In this document: positions 8,133-16,384 of the stretch, one piece after another | Layout of the letters: each line of letters starts with the position of its first letter | Numbering within the stretch: position 1 is the first letter of the stretch | IMG/VR virus record: IMGVR_UViG_3300010354_007053 | Coordinates: 1 to 35,035 of that record | Reading direction: 5' to 3' (one strand) | DNA length: 35,035 nt | Source: a virus | The notes under the pieces: generated by a model | Databases searched by the model: none | Told to the model about the DNA's origin: nothing | Seen by the model: the letters and a program-made list of their open reading frames with translations, nothing else | Position numbers and translations under genes: made by a program

Positions 8133-9077
8133 ATGTTTAACAAATCTCATACAATTTGGAACGAAAAGTATCGTCCCGAAACACTTGAAACTTACGTTGG
8201 AAACCCAACAGTTAAAGAAACTTTTGCACAATATATTAAAACAAATGATGTACCGCACTTACTTTTACATGGCGATGCTGGTAGCGGTAAAACAACTCTT
8301 GCTAAAATTGTTGCTAACACTATAGCAAAAGATAATTATATTTATATAAATGCATCGGATGAAAACTCAGTAGATACTGTTCGTGATAAGATTAAACAGT
8401 TTGCTTCTTCTATTGGATTTGGAGGATTGAAACTAATTATTCTCGATGAGTGTGATTACATGACACCGAACGCTCAAGCAGCACTTCGTAATGTAATTGA
8501 AACATTTAGTAAAACTACTCGTTTCATTTTAACGTGTAACTATGTTGAAAAGATTATTGACCCAATTCAATCACGTTGTCAAATATTCAATATAGTTCCA
8601 CCATCTAAAAAAGAAGTTGCACAACATCTCGTAACTATTTTGGAAAGCGAGGGAATTAAATATAACAAAGAAAACCTTGTTAGTATTATAAACTCGAACT
8701 ATCCAGATATTCGTAGAGTTATTAATACAACTCAACGGTGTGTTATAAACGGTAATCTGAAGTTAGATGAATCAACATTGGTGGAAACTAATTACTTTTC
8801 AACTATTGTTGATTTACTGAAATCAGATAAAAACAAAAAAGAAAAGTTTGAAGGTATTCGTCAGATACTTGCAGACAATCATGCGAGAGATTTTAACCAA
8901 CTGTTTCGTTATCTCTATGATAATGTAGATAGTTACGCAAGCGGTTTTGTATCAACTATTATTTTAATCATAGCAGAAACACAATACAAAGATAGTTTTG
9001 TGGTTGACCACGAAATAAATGCAATGGCAATGTTTATTCAAATTATTATGGAAATTGAACAAAGGAGAAAAGGATGA
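8133..9077 (+). CDS. Clamp-loader large subunit, AAA+ ATPase (T4 gp44-like)
   Basis: 314-aa AAA+ ATPase (T4 gp44 is 319 aa) that, with the small subunit at 9357, opens and loads the sliding clamp. It starts with the RFC-box-like NEKYRPETLETYVGN. It has Walker A GDAGSGKTT (47-55), Walker B LDECDYM (104-110; the DEAD-box-like DECD form), sensor 1 TRFILTCN, and the arginine-finger SRC motif (147-149). The helical C-terminal collar follows. It ends in an ATGA overlap with the zinc-ribbon gene, so the two are co-translated. Confidence 0.96.
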   Translation: MFNKSHTIWNEKYRPETLETYVGNPTVKETFAQYIKTNDVPHLLLHGDAGSGKTTLAKIVANTIAKDNYIYINASDENSVDTVRDKIKQFASSIGFGGLKLIILDECDYMTPNAQAALRNVIETFSKTTRFILTCNYVEKIIDPIQSRCQIFNIVPPSKKEVAQHLVTILESEGIKYNKENLVSIINSNYPDIRRVINTTQRCVINGNLKLDESTLVETNYFSTIVDLLKSDKNKKEKFEGIRQILADNHARDFNQLFRYLYDNVDSYASGFVSTIILIIAETQYKDSFVVDHEINAMAMFIQIIMEIEQRRKG

Positions 9078-9343
9078 GTGTATTTGATATTAATGGTGGT
9101 GGACAACCACCAGGACAAGAACAACAAAGAATTAATGTTGACTTAAATCAAGCGAGCGATATTGCTTGTTCTTATTGTGGTGGAAAGTTTTTCCATCAAG
9201 TAACATTCTTTAAAAAGATTTCTGCATTACTTTCACCAACTGGACAAGAAGGAATTATTCCAATTCCAACATACGCTTGTCTTGAGTGTGGAAATATTAA
9301 TGAAGAGTTTTTACCATCGAGAAGACAACAATTAAACGATTAA
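9074..9343 (+). CDS. Small zinc-ribbon protein
   Basis: 89-aa protein with two CxxC knuckles, CSYCGG (about 32-37) and CLECGN (about 70-75), separated by a strand-rich segment, which is a four-cysteine zinc-ribbon layout. The N-terminal 30 residues are Gly/Gln-rich and probably disordered. Its position between the two clamp-loader subunits, with start and stop overlaps, suggests a role in replication or transcription. The exact function is unknown. Confidence 0.8.
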   Translation: MSVFDINGGGQPPGQEQQRINVDLNQASDIACSYCGGKFFHQVTFFKKISALLSPTGQEGIIPIPTYACLECGNINEEFLPSRRQQLND

Positions 9344-9356
9344 TAGGATTTTAATA

Positions 9357-9812
9357 ATGGCTGCTAAGAATATATTCGACCACTTAAAAGGTGTTACACT
9401 TCGTAAGACAAAGTGGGAAGACTTATCTGAAGAAGATAAGAAGAGTTGGAGTAACTATATGATTTCACGTTTCTTCTCTATGGAGCCGGAACTTGTGGAA
9501 GTTATAAATGAGTTTCAGAAATACTCGAATGGAATATTAACATCAGAAGATTATTATAAACTATTATCGGATACTCTACCAAAACATTCGTTCTTTCTAA
9601 AGTATGTTAAAGCTAAGAACAGAGTTGACATAGAACCAGAAATGATTACTTTATTTTGTAACCATTTTCAACTTGGAAAGAGCGAAGTGTTTGAGTATAT
9701 TCGTTTTCTGAAAACTACTAATCCAACCGAACTTACTACTATACTAAAGAAGTATGGTACTAAGGAAGACGCAATAAAAGATTTTGAAAAGAAATTGAAG
9801 ACAATAAAATGA
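9357..9812 (+). CDS. Clamp-loader small subunit (T4 gp62-like)
   Basis: 151-aa all-helical protein (T4 gp62 is 187 aa). It begins AAKNIFDHLKGVTLRKTKWEDL, the pattern expected for gp62-type subunits, and contains NYMISRFFSMEPELVEVIN (about 32-50). It has no ATPase motifs, consistent with the structural subunit of the loader that partners the gp44-like ATPase. The gene position, just after gp44 and one small gene, supports this. Its TGA overlaps an ATG of the next gene. Sequence conservation in this family is low, so context carries much of the weight. Confidence 0.82.
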   Translation: MAAKNIFDHLKGVTLRKTKWEDLSEEDKKSWSNYMISRFFSMEPELVEVINEFQKYSNGILTSEDYYKLLSDTLPKHSFFLKYVKAKNRVDIEPEMITLFCNHFQLGKSEVFEYIRFLKTTNPTELTTILKKYGTKEDAIKDFEKKLKTIK

Positions 9813-9820
9813 GGAACAAA

Positions 9821-10192
9821 ATGTCAATTAAAGAAATAGACTTAGGGAGAAAACAAAGTGGTGTTGTTTCCGAAATGGAAGAGAAGTTTCCAACTATGAC
9901 TAAAGAATTTAAACGCATTCAACAAGAACAGTACGAACTATTTTGTGGAAAACAAAAGAACTATGGTCCAGATAATATTTCAATGGGGAGTAATCTTGAA
10001 AGAGAAGATGACCGTAAACTTTCTTTACAAGGTTTATTCTTTAGAATTAATGATAAAATAAATCGTTATAAACAAATGATTATGTTTGGTTCACAAGATG
10101 CAGTTGGTGAATCACTAAACGATACATTCAAAGATATTTCTGTATACGGAATAATTGCACAACTTGTTCAATCTGGTAAATGGGGGAAATAA
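9821..10192 (+). CDS. Nucleotide modification-associated domain 1 (DUF1599, MazG-like) protein
   Basis: 123-aa helical protein. The pattern FKRIQQEQYELFCGKQKNYG, then N-SMGSNLEREDDRKLSLQGLFFRINDKINRYKQM, then E-SLNDTFKDISVYGIIA matches the DUF1599/Nmad1 family, related to all-alpha (MazG/dUTPase-2) NTP pyrophosphatases. The E/D residues in the KNYGPDN, RIND and ESLNDTFKD segments are candidate metal ligands. Such proteins are found in phages with modified nucleotides, and here it lies beside MetK and methyltransferase genes. The ATG at 9809 overlaps the previous stop. The ATG at 9821 has a GAGGA site at 5-nt spacing and is preferred. Confidence 0.78.
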   Translation: MSIKEIDLGRKQSGVVSEMEEKFPTMTKEFKRIQQEQYELFCGKQKNYGPDNISMGSNLEREDDRKLSLQGLFFRINDKINRYKQMIMFGSQDAVGESLNDTFKDISVYGIIAQLVQSGKWGK

Positions 10193-11349
10193 TGAGTATA
10201 TATATTTGGACTTCGGAATATGTAAGTGAAGGGCATCCTGATAAAATAGCTGACCAAATATCAGACGCAGTTCTTGATTGGTACTTACAGAGAGACCCAG
10301 ACGCAAAAGTTGCTTGTGAAGTAATGGTTAAAGATAATGATATTTATGTTTCTGGTGAAATAAAATCTACCGTTAATAAAGATAAACGAACTTTAGAATT
10401 ATCACTCACACAATTAATTAGATGGGTTATAAAGGATATTGGTTATACAAAAGAAGAATCACCGTTCTTTAATTCAGACTATTGCCGTATTCATTTTAAT
10501 ATATCAACTCAATCCCCTGAAATTAATCAAGCAGTTGATAAAGCTGGAGTTGTAACAGCAGGAGACCAAGGTATTATGTTTGGATACGCAACACGTGAAA
10601 CTCCAACTTATATGCCAATAGCAATTTACTTAGCTAAAAAAATTATAGAAGTAGCAACTGATATTAGAAAGAAAGGTGCTAAACTTGGTCATGTACAAAA
10701 ACTTCGCCCTGATATGAAGAGTCAAGTATCTGTTGTATATTCAGATGGTAAAGCAGTTGGTATTCATTCTGTTGTATTTTCAACTTGTCATTCCGAAATG
10801 GTTTCACTTGAACAACTTAGAAAATATTTTCATTCAGATATTTTGCCAGTTGTATTGGAAACTATTCCAAAGGAACTTGCAGAGTTATTTACAGATAAAA
10901 CAATTTATCATATAAATCCTGCTGGTGAATGGAACATAGGTGGTCCAGTTTCTGACTGTGGGCTAACAGGTAGAAAGATTGTAGTTGACCAATATGGTGC
11001 TGATTGTGAAATCGGTGGTGGTGCTTTCTCTGGTAAAGACCCAAGTAAAGTTGATAGAAGTGCTGCTTATATGGCGAGACACATTGCTATTAAAACACTA
11101 CATGAAAATCCAGAAGCAAATAAAATAAAAGTTCAACTGGCGTATGCAATCGGTGAAGAGTTTCCTGTTTCGTATCGTATATTCGACCCAACAACTGGTA
11201 AAGAATATGGATTGAATAAATTTACTCATACCGATTTAACTCCAAGTAAAATCATTGAACGATTAAAATTAAAAACTCCTATTTATTTACAGACTGCAAG
11301 GAATGGTCATTTTGGAAATAATGAGTTTGAATGGGAGAAAATTGGATGA
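10192..11349 (+). CDS. metK: S-adenosylmethionine synthetase (methionine adenosyltransferase)
   Basis: Makes SAM from methionine and ATP. The 385-aa length equals cellular MetK (E. coli 384). Signatures are complete: SEGHPDKIADQISDAVLD (12-29; H15 and D17 of the ATP/metal site), GDQGIMFGYA (124-133) and the glycine-rich P-loop-like GGGAFSGKD (275-283). It therefore looks catalytically intact. An in-frame ATG at 10180 lies inside the Nmad1 gene; the ATG at 10192 follows a GGGGGA site and is the conserved start. Carriage on a phage is uncommon, and here it probably supplies methyl donor to the several methyltransferases in the window. It overlaps the next gene by ATGA. Confidence 0.96.
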   Translation: MSIYIWTSEYVSEGHPDKIADQISDAVLDWYLQRDPDAKVACEVMVKDNDIYVSGEIKSTVNKDKRTLELSLTQLIRWVIKDIGYTKEESPFFNSDYCRIHFNISTQSPEINQAVDKAGVVTAGDQGIMFGYATRETPTYMPIAIYLAKKIIEVATDIRKKGAKLGHVQKLRPDMKSQVSVVYSDGKAVGIHSVVFSTCHSEMVSLEQLRKYFHSDILPVVLETIPKELAELFTDKTIYHINPAGEWNIGGPVSDCGLTGRKIVVDQYGADCEIGGGAFSGKDPSKVDRSAAYMARHIAIKTLHENPEANKIKVQLAYAIGEEFPVSYRIFDPTTGKEYGLNKFTHTDLTPSKIIERLKLKTPIYLQTARNGHFGNNEFEWEKIG

Positions 11350-11837
11350 AATTAAAAGACTTGATAATGGAAGCGTTCACATTGAATGGTAGAGTTATGT
11401 TATACCACTTTTCAAAAGAAGATTTAGGAAATGTAGCACTACTTGATCCAGCATTGTCAAGTCAACGTCCATCTTCTTGGTCACGTAATGATTATAAATT
11501 ATCAAAAGTACCAAGAGTATTTTACTATACAGACTTAGCAAAAGTTGAGCGTATGGTTAAAAGTAATAATTTATATGCAGCAGAGTACGATGGAACAAGA
11601 ATATTAAATATACCACAAGTATTAAAAGAGTACCAAACAAACCCAGATTCACTTGCTATAAAAAATCCAAATGCTTTCAAGGTAATGCAATCTTCCGTAA
11701 ACCAATACGGTGTAATAGATTACGATGCTATGTTAAGAACGGCAGGTCAATTCTTTAGTGGTGTATTCTACGATACTGGTAACTTACCAATCGTTAATTT
11801 ATTTGTACCACTAAGAGCAAAAAAACAAAATGTCTGA
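11346..11837 (+). CDS. Phage protein of unknown function with KLKDLIMEA leader
   Basis: 163-aa protein. It begins MKLKDLIMEAF, a short amphipathic leader with an IME|A site like those cut by the T4 prohead protease. The body contains LYHFSKEDL (about 19-27), a Ser/Arg-rich stretch, and PRVFYYTDL (about 53-61), a pattern I associate with an uncharacterised phage family and loosely with ADP-ribosyltransferase-like folds; the link is speculative. No catalytic triad can be assigned. The start at 11346 overlaps the MetK stop (ATGA) and has a GGGAG site at 8-nt spacing. It overlaps the nuclease gene by 8 nt. Confidence 0.75.
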   Translation: MKLKDLIMEAFTLNGRVMLYHFSKEDLGNVALLDPALSSQRPSSWSRNDYKLSKVPRVFYYTDLAKVERMVKSNNLYAAEYDGTRILNIPQVLKEYQTNPDSLAIKNPNAFKVMQSSVNQYGVIDYDAMLRTAGQFFSGVFYDTGNLPIVNLFVPLRAKKQNV

Positions 11838-12741
11838 TAAAAAAATATCCTTTTCACAATATCAAATGTGGAAGGGTTGCCCTCACAGGTGGAAACTTGT
11901 TTACAAAGATAAGGTTGGCATTTTTACTCCAAACATAGCAATGTTGTTTGGAACGGTGATGCATGAAGTTCTACAAGAATATGTAAAGACTATATATGAA
12001 AAATCAATAAACGAAGCAAACGCTTTAGAGTTAGATATAATGCTTCAGAATGGTTTGAAGGAACATTATAAAAAACTACTTACAGAAACTAATGGGGTAC
12101 ACTTCTCAAATCAAAATGAACTTGCTGAGTATTGTAATGATGGTATTGAAATTCTAAAATGGTTCAAGGCACATAGGGCAGACTTCTTCTTAAAGAAAGA
12201 TTATGAATTAGTTGGAATAGAATTACCGATTAATATAATTCCACTTGAAACTCATTCGAGTGTAAGACTTGTTGGATTTTTGGACTTGGTAATAAAGAAT
12301 ACAAAAACAGATGAGATTTATATTTACGATTTCAAAACAAGTACAGGTGGATGGGGTAAGTATCATAAGAATGATAAAGCAAAAGTATCGCAACTTGTTT
12401 TGTATAAAACATATTATGCAAAACAATATAATGTTAGTCCAGAAAGTATTCACGTTGAATATCTTATTCTAAGAAGAAAGATAAGGGAAGACGCTGAATA
12501 TGAAGCAATGAAAAGAAGAGTTCAAAGATTTGAACCATCGCACGGGAAAGTTTCTCAGAATCAAATTCAAAAAGAAATACACGAATTTATAACCACCAAC
12601 TTTACAGAAGACGGTGAATTTAAGTTAGATGTTGTTTATACACCAGAAGGTGGCAATGAATATTCTAATTGTAGATTTTGTGATTTCAATAAGTCTGAAG
12701 ATTTATGTCCGAAGGAAAAAAGAAATACCCTACCGTTCTAA
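11830..12741 (+). CDS. PD-(D/E)XK nuclease with four-cysteine Fe-S site (Cas4/AddB/RecB-like)
   Basis: 303-aa single-domain nuclease of the PDDEXK_1 type. It opens with ISFSQYQMWKGCPHRWKL (C17), has FGTVMHEVLQEY (H45), then the metal site GFLDLV (D152) and DFKTS (D167, K169). It ends with CRFC...LC, placing C281, C284 and C293 with C17, the four cysteines that hold a 4Fe-4S cluster in AddB and Cas4. It is expected to be a DNA exonuclease or flap nuclease for recombination or genome processing. It closes the metabolism block before the regulatory gap. Confidence 0.9.
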   Translation: MSDKKISFSQYQMWKGCPHRWKLVYKDKVGIFTPNIAMLFGTVMHEVLQEYVKTIYEKSINEANALELDIMLQNGLKEHYKKLLTETNGVHFSNQNELAEYCNDGIEILKWFKAHRADFFLKKDYELVGIELPINIIPLETHSSVRLVGFLDLVIKNTKTDEIYIYDFKTSTGGWGKYHKNDKAKVSQLVLYKTYYAKQYNVSPESIHVEYLILRRKIREDAEYEAMKRRVQRFEPSHGKVSQNQIQKEIHEFITTNFTEDGEFKLDVVYTPEGGNEYSNCRFCDFNKSEDLCPKEKRNTLPF

Positions 12742-12746
12742 AATAA

Positions 12747-12776
12747 TTTCTACTATTTTCTACTGTTTTCTATAAT
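12747..12776. repeat. Three tandem 10-bp repeats (TTTCTACTAT type), candidate operator
   Basis: TTTCTACTAT, TTTCTACTGT and TTTCTATAAT follow one another with an exact 10-bp period, close to one helical turn. They start 6 nt after the nuclease stop and lie just upstream of the TATTTATG box and of a ribbon-helix-helix gene. RHH proteins bind short, helically phased repeats cooperatively, so an autoregulatory operator is a reasonable inference. Confidence 0.5.
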
Positions 12777-12779
12777 TAG

Positions 12780-12793
12780 TACATATTTATGTA
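12780..12793 (+). promoter_or_regulatory. TATTTATG promoter-like box inside a TACATA-TT-TATGTA palindrome
   Basis: TATTTATG (12784-12791) ends 35 nt before the GTG start at 12827, the same position as the TATTTATA boxes elsewhere. It lies inside the palindrome TACATATTTATGTA, so promoter and operator may coincide. It would drive the RHH gene and probably the glycan island. Confidence 0.4.
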
Positions 12794-12826
12794 TGTATGG
12801 AATTTATCTAAACATTGGAGAAAATT

Positions 12827-12985
12827 GTGGATGAAAAATCAAAATATTCAAGTATTCAAATTAGAGCAAGAATAAAAGAAGAAATGTTAAATTACTGTAA
12901 TAGTAATGGATACAAAGTTAGTGGTCTTTTAGAAAAACTAATTCAGAATCACCTATCAGGAAGTTACGTTACGAATACTATATAA
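12827..12985 (+). CDS. Small ribbon-helix-helix DNA-binding protein
   Basis: 52-aa protein with a GTG start, six bases after GGAG (12817-12820). The layout is that of Arc/MetJ/CopG repressors: a short strand YSSIQIRAR (residues 7-15), helix A IKEEMLNYCNSNG (16-28) and helix B VSGLLEKLIQNHLSG (31-45), with a glycine turn between helices. It would act as a dimer inserting the strand pair in the major groove. The ATG at 12831 is in another frame and soon hits a stop. It is the first gene after the 10-bp repeats and 25 nt before the first glycosyltransferase, so it probably regulates itself and the island. Confidence 0.78.
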   Translation: MDEKSKYSSIQIRARIKEEMLNYCNSNGYKVSGLLEKLIQNHLSGSYVTNTI

Positions 12986-13010
12986 GTATATTATTAATAA
13001 AAGGTTATGT

Positions 13011-14447
13011 ATGGCAAAGAAAAAAATATTATTATTATCAGATGATTTACGGCTAACATCTGGAATTGCAACTGTGTCTCGTGATTTAGTTCTCGGTACA
13101 GTAAAAGACTTTGATTGGGTACAAGTCGGTGCAGCAATTAATCACCCAGATAAAGGTAAGATATTCGATTTATCACAAGATGCTAAAGAAAGAAGTGGTG
13201 ATGATACGGCAAGTGTAAAAATTTATTGTAATGATGGTTATGGGGATTCTTTTCTTATTCGTAGAATAATGCAAGCAGAAAAACCAGATGCTATATTACA
13301 TTTCACAGACCCAAGATTTTGGGGATGGTTATATAATATGGAACATGAAATACGTAAAAAAATTCCGCTGATGTATTTGAATATATGGGATGGTGCTGGT
13401 TTAATTGGAAATACAGCAACAGATCCTATGTGGAACAAAGAAGCATATGCAAGTTGTGATTTGTTAATGGCAATTTCAAAACAAACGTATGGATTAAATA
13501 CACGCATTCTTAAACGTTTTGGTGAAGAAATTCCCGAACATAGAATAACGTATGTACCTCACGGAATTGATACTGATATGTTTCACCCTATTAGAGAAGA
13601 GAATACAGTAGCTAATAACCAATGGGAAGAACTACAAGAAGAAAATAAAAAACTTCGTGGTAATAACCCAAACAAGTTTATTGTTATGTGGAACAATAGA
13701 AACATTCATCGAAAGCATCCAGGTGATGTAGTTCTTGCTTATAAACATTTTTGCCAACTTGTAGATAAGAATGGTGGTAATGCTGCAGAAGATTGCGCTC
13801 TGTTGATGCACACTCAACCAGTTGATCCAAATGGAACTGACTTAGTTTCATTGGTTGGTGAGTTATGTAATGAGTACACAGTTTTGTTTGACGATAAAGT
13901 AGTTCCATCTCCAAAATTAAATGTCTTATATAATGTAGCAGATGTTGTTCTTAACATGGCTTCAAATGAAGGATTTGGCTTAGGAACTGCAGAAGCAATC
14001 GCGGCAGGTACACCGATTGTGGTAAATGTTACAGGTGGTTTACAAGACCAATGTGGTTTTATAAATCCAAAGACTGGTACGTATTTTACAGCGGAAGATT
14101 ATTTGGAAGTTCATACACTTCATAGAAAAGATGAGTGGGGACATTTACAACACGGTGAATGGGTTAAACCTGTGTTCCCATCAAACATTTCATTACAAGG
14201 TTCAGTACCAACTCCTTATATTTTTGATGATAGAGCAGACTTCAGAGATATTGGTCAGGCATTATACGAGTGGTACATAACTTCAAAAGAAGATAGAATA
14301 TTTGCCGGATTAAAAGGAAGAGAGTTTATTAGGAATGCGGAAGTTGGTATGTCAAGAGATAATATGTGTGAGCGAGTTTCAAAAAGTATCAACGATACAT
14401 TTGAAAATTTCGTACCAAGAAAAAGTTTTGAATTACATTTAGTGTGA
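13011..14447 (+). CDS. GT4-type glycosyltransferase
   Basis: 478-aa GT-B fold glycosyltransferase. The N-terminal domain begins KKILLLSDDLRLTSGIATVSRDLV, typical of GT4 with a Gly-rich first turn. The C-terminal nucleotide-sugar domain has the EGFGLGTAE retaining motif (E320...E328) followed by AIAAGTPIVVNVTGG. A PHGIDTD string marks the domain junction. The donor and acceptor cannot be read from sequence. It is the first enzyme of the island and has no signal or membrane segment, so it acts in the cytoplasm. An AAAGG site precedes the ATG. Confidence 0.9.
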   Translation: MAKKKILLLSDDLRLTSGIATVSRDLVLGTVKDFDWVQVGAAINHPDKGKIFDLSQDAKERSGDDTASVKIYCNDGYGDSFLIRRIMQAEKPDAILHFTDPRFWGWLYNMEHEIRKKIPLMYLNIWDGAGLIGNTATDPMWNKEAYASCDLLMAISKQTYGLNTRILKRFGEEIPEHRITYVPHGIDTDMFHPIREENTVANNQWEELQEENKKLRGNNPNKFIVMWNNRNIHRKHPGDVVLAYKHFCQLVDKNGGNAAEDCALLMHTQPVDPNGTDLVSLVGELCNEYTVLFDDKVVPSPKLNVLYNVADVVLNMASNEGFGLGTAEAIAAGTPIVVNVTGGLQDQCGFINPKTGTYFTAEDYLEVHTLHRKDEWGHLQHGEWVKPVFPSNISLQGSVPTPYIFDDRADFRDIGQALYEWYITSKEDRIFAGLKGREFIRNAEVGMSRDNMCERVSKSINDTFENFVPRKSFELHLV

Positions 14448-14454
14448 GGGAATG

Positions 14455-15741
14455 ATGAGTTATAGACCAAAATTAGCTTTTTGTGGACCAGTTGCAACTA
14501 TGAGTGGTTATGGTTCTCATGCGAGAGATTTACTTTTATCACTTATAGAAATGGATAAGTTTGATATACAAGTAATATCAATAAATTGGGGTGAAACTCC
14601 CATGGACGCATTGGATTCAGATAATGCAGATATGAAAAAAATTAAAGACTTAATAATTCCAGGCTTACAATCACAGCCAGACATTTGGATGCAATGTACT
14701 ATTCCAAATGAATTCCAACCAGTTGGTAAATATAATATTGGAATTACAGCAGGTGTGGAAACTGACGCTTGTTCTCCTGAGTGGATTGATGGTTGTAATC
14801 GTATGAATTTGATTATTGTTCCATCCAAACACGCTAAGTGGGTATTTGATAATACTCAATACGATAAAATGGATAAGCAAACAAACCAAAAAGTTGGAAG
14901 TCTTAAAGTAACTGTACCTATAGAAGTTTTACATGAAGGTGTTAGAACTGATATATACAACAAAGAGAATCCGTTAGAAAAAAATATAACAGAAATATTA
15001 GATTCTATTCCAAACAATTTCGTATATTTGTTTGTTGGACATTGGCTTAAAGGAGACTTCGGTCAAGATAGAAAAGATATTTCTGGACTGATTTATACTT
15101 TCTGTGAAACATTTGGTGACACAGTAAATCCACCGGCACTTCTTTTGAAATGTACAAGCGGAACATTCTCTATCTCAGATAGAAGTAGAGTAATGGATAA
15201 AATTAATCTTATTAAGCGAATGAGTAAAAAGAAAAATCTACCAGAGATTTATTTACTACATGGTGAACTAACTGATAGTGAAATGAATTCTCTTTATAAT
15301 CATAAGAAAGTGAAGGCTATGGTTTCATTCACAAAGGGTGAGGGATATGGAAGACCGATTGCTGAATTTATGGCATCGGGTAAACCAATTATTGTTTCTG
15401 GTTGGAGTGGACATATGGATTTTATCAATGAGAAATTCCATATTCCATTGAAAGGATCTTTGTTAGAGGTTCATCCAACTGCTGTTTGGGATACAATTAT
15501 AAACAAAGGAACACGTTGGTTTACAGTAGATTACCAATATGCAGCAGAAACTATGGATAAAGTTCATAAGAATTATAATAAATACTTACAAAATTCTAAA
15601 ATAGGTATTCGTGAACTAAAAAGTATTTGGTCATATAATTCTATGTGTAAAAAGTTTGAAACTATGTTAGAAGAAAAACTTCCAAAGTTTGCAGAGAGAG
15701 TTGCTTTGAGTTTACCTAAACTTAAAAAAATCAGTAGTTAA
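14455..15741 (+). CDS. GT4-type glycosyltransferase
   Basis: 428-aa GT-B glycosyltransferase. The N-terminal domain starts YRPKLAFCGPVATMSGYGSH, and the donor domain has KGEGYGRPIAE (E296...E304) followed by ASGKPIIVSGWSGH. It is only distantly similar to the 13011 protein, so the two probably make different linkages. Two ATGs are adjacent (14452 and 14455); GAGG at 14446-14449 gives 5-nt spacing to 14455, which is chosen. It is separated from the preceding stop by 7 nt, indicating one transcript. Confidence 0.9.
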   Translation: MSYRPKLAFCGPVATMSGYGSHARDLLLSLIEMDKFDIQVISINWGETPMDALDSDNADMKKIKDLIIPGLQSQPDIWMQCTIPNEFQPVGKYNIGITAGVETDACSPEWIDGCNRMNLIIVPSKHAKWVFDNTQYDKMDKQTNQKVGSLKVTVPIEVLHEGVRTDIYNKENPLEKNITEILDSIPNNFVYLFVGHWLKGDFGQDRKDISGLIYTFCETFGDTVNPPALLLKCTSGTFSISDRSRVMDKINLIKRMSKKKNLPEIYLLHGELTDSEMNSLYNHKKVKAMVSFTKGEGYGRPIAEFMASGKPIIVSGWSGHMDFINEKFHIPLKGSLLEVHPTAVWDTIINKGTRWFTVDYQYAAETMDKVHKNYNKYLQNSKIGIRELKSIWSYNSMCKKFETMLEEKLPKFAERVALSLPKLKKISS

Positions 15742-15752
15742 GGAGAAACCAA

Positions 15753-16376
15753 ATGATTTCGTACACCATTACTGTTTGTAACGAACACAATCAGTTGAAT
15801 ACATTATTAAATTTTCTTGATTCAAAAATATCTGACCAAGATGAAATTGTTTTACAAATGGATAGTTTATCTGTAACCAACGAGGTTATAGAAGTTGTTA
15901 ATTCGCATAAAGCAAGAATAAAAAACTTAACCGTTATTGAATTTCCATTGAACAATGATTTCTCCAGCTTCAAGAATAATTTGAAAACGTATTGTACAAA
16001 AGAATGGATTTTTAATATTGATGCAGATGAAATACCCAACGAAGTTTTAATAGTAAACATACATGATATTTTAAAAGAAAATAAAGAAGTTGATATGTTT
16101 TTAGTTCCAAGATGGAATACTGTTCAAGGAATAACCGAAGAACATATAAACCAATGGAACTGGACTTATGATAAAGAAGGTAGAGTGAATTGGCCAGATT
16201 TACAAACAAGAATTTATAAAAATAAAGAATCTATTGTTTGGAAAAACAAAGTACATGAGCGATTAAGTGGGTTTACTACTTACGCTGTACTGCCTGAAGA
16301 AGTTGAGTATTGTTTGTTTCATCCTAAAACAATAGAACGGCAAGAAAAACAAAATGAATTTTATAGTCAAATATAG
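15753..16376 (+). CDS. GT2-type glycosyltransferase
   Basis: 207-aa GT-A fold enzyme. It starts MISYTITVCNEHNQLNTLL, the usual GT2 first strand and NE turn, and has the metal-binding NIDADE (D90-A-D92). It then has WNWTYDKEGRVNWPDLQTRIYKN and WKNKVHERLSG, the strings seen in WaaE/SunS-like GT2 proteins. It lacks the C-terminal extension of longer family members. A strong AAGGAG site lies 8 nt upstream. The acceptor is unknown. Confidence 0.88.
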   Translation: MISYTITVCNEHNQLNTLLNFLDSKISDQDEIVLQMDSLSVTNEVIEVVNSHKARIKNLTVIEFPLNNDFSSFKNNLKTYCTKEWIFNIDADEIPNEVLIVNIHDILKENKEVDMFLVPRWNTVQGITEEHINQWNWTYDKEGRVNWPDLQTRIYKNKESIVWKNKVHERLSGFTTYAVLPEEVEYCLFHPKTIERQEKQNEFYSQI

Positions 16377-16384
16377 GAATTGTT

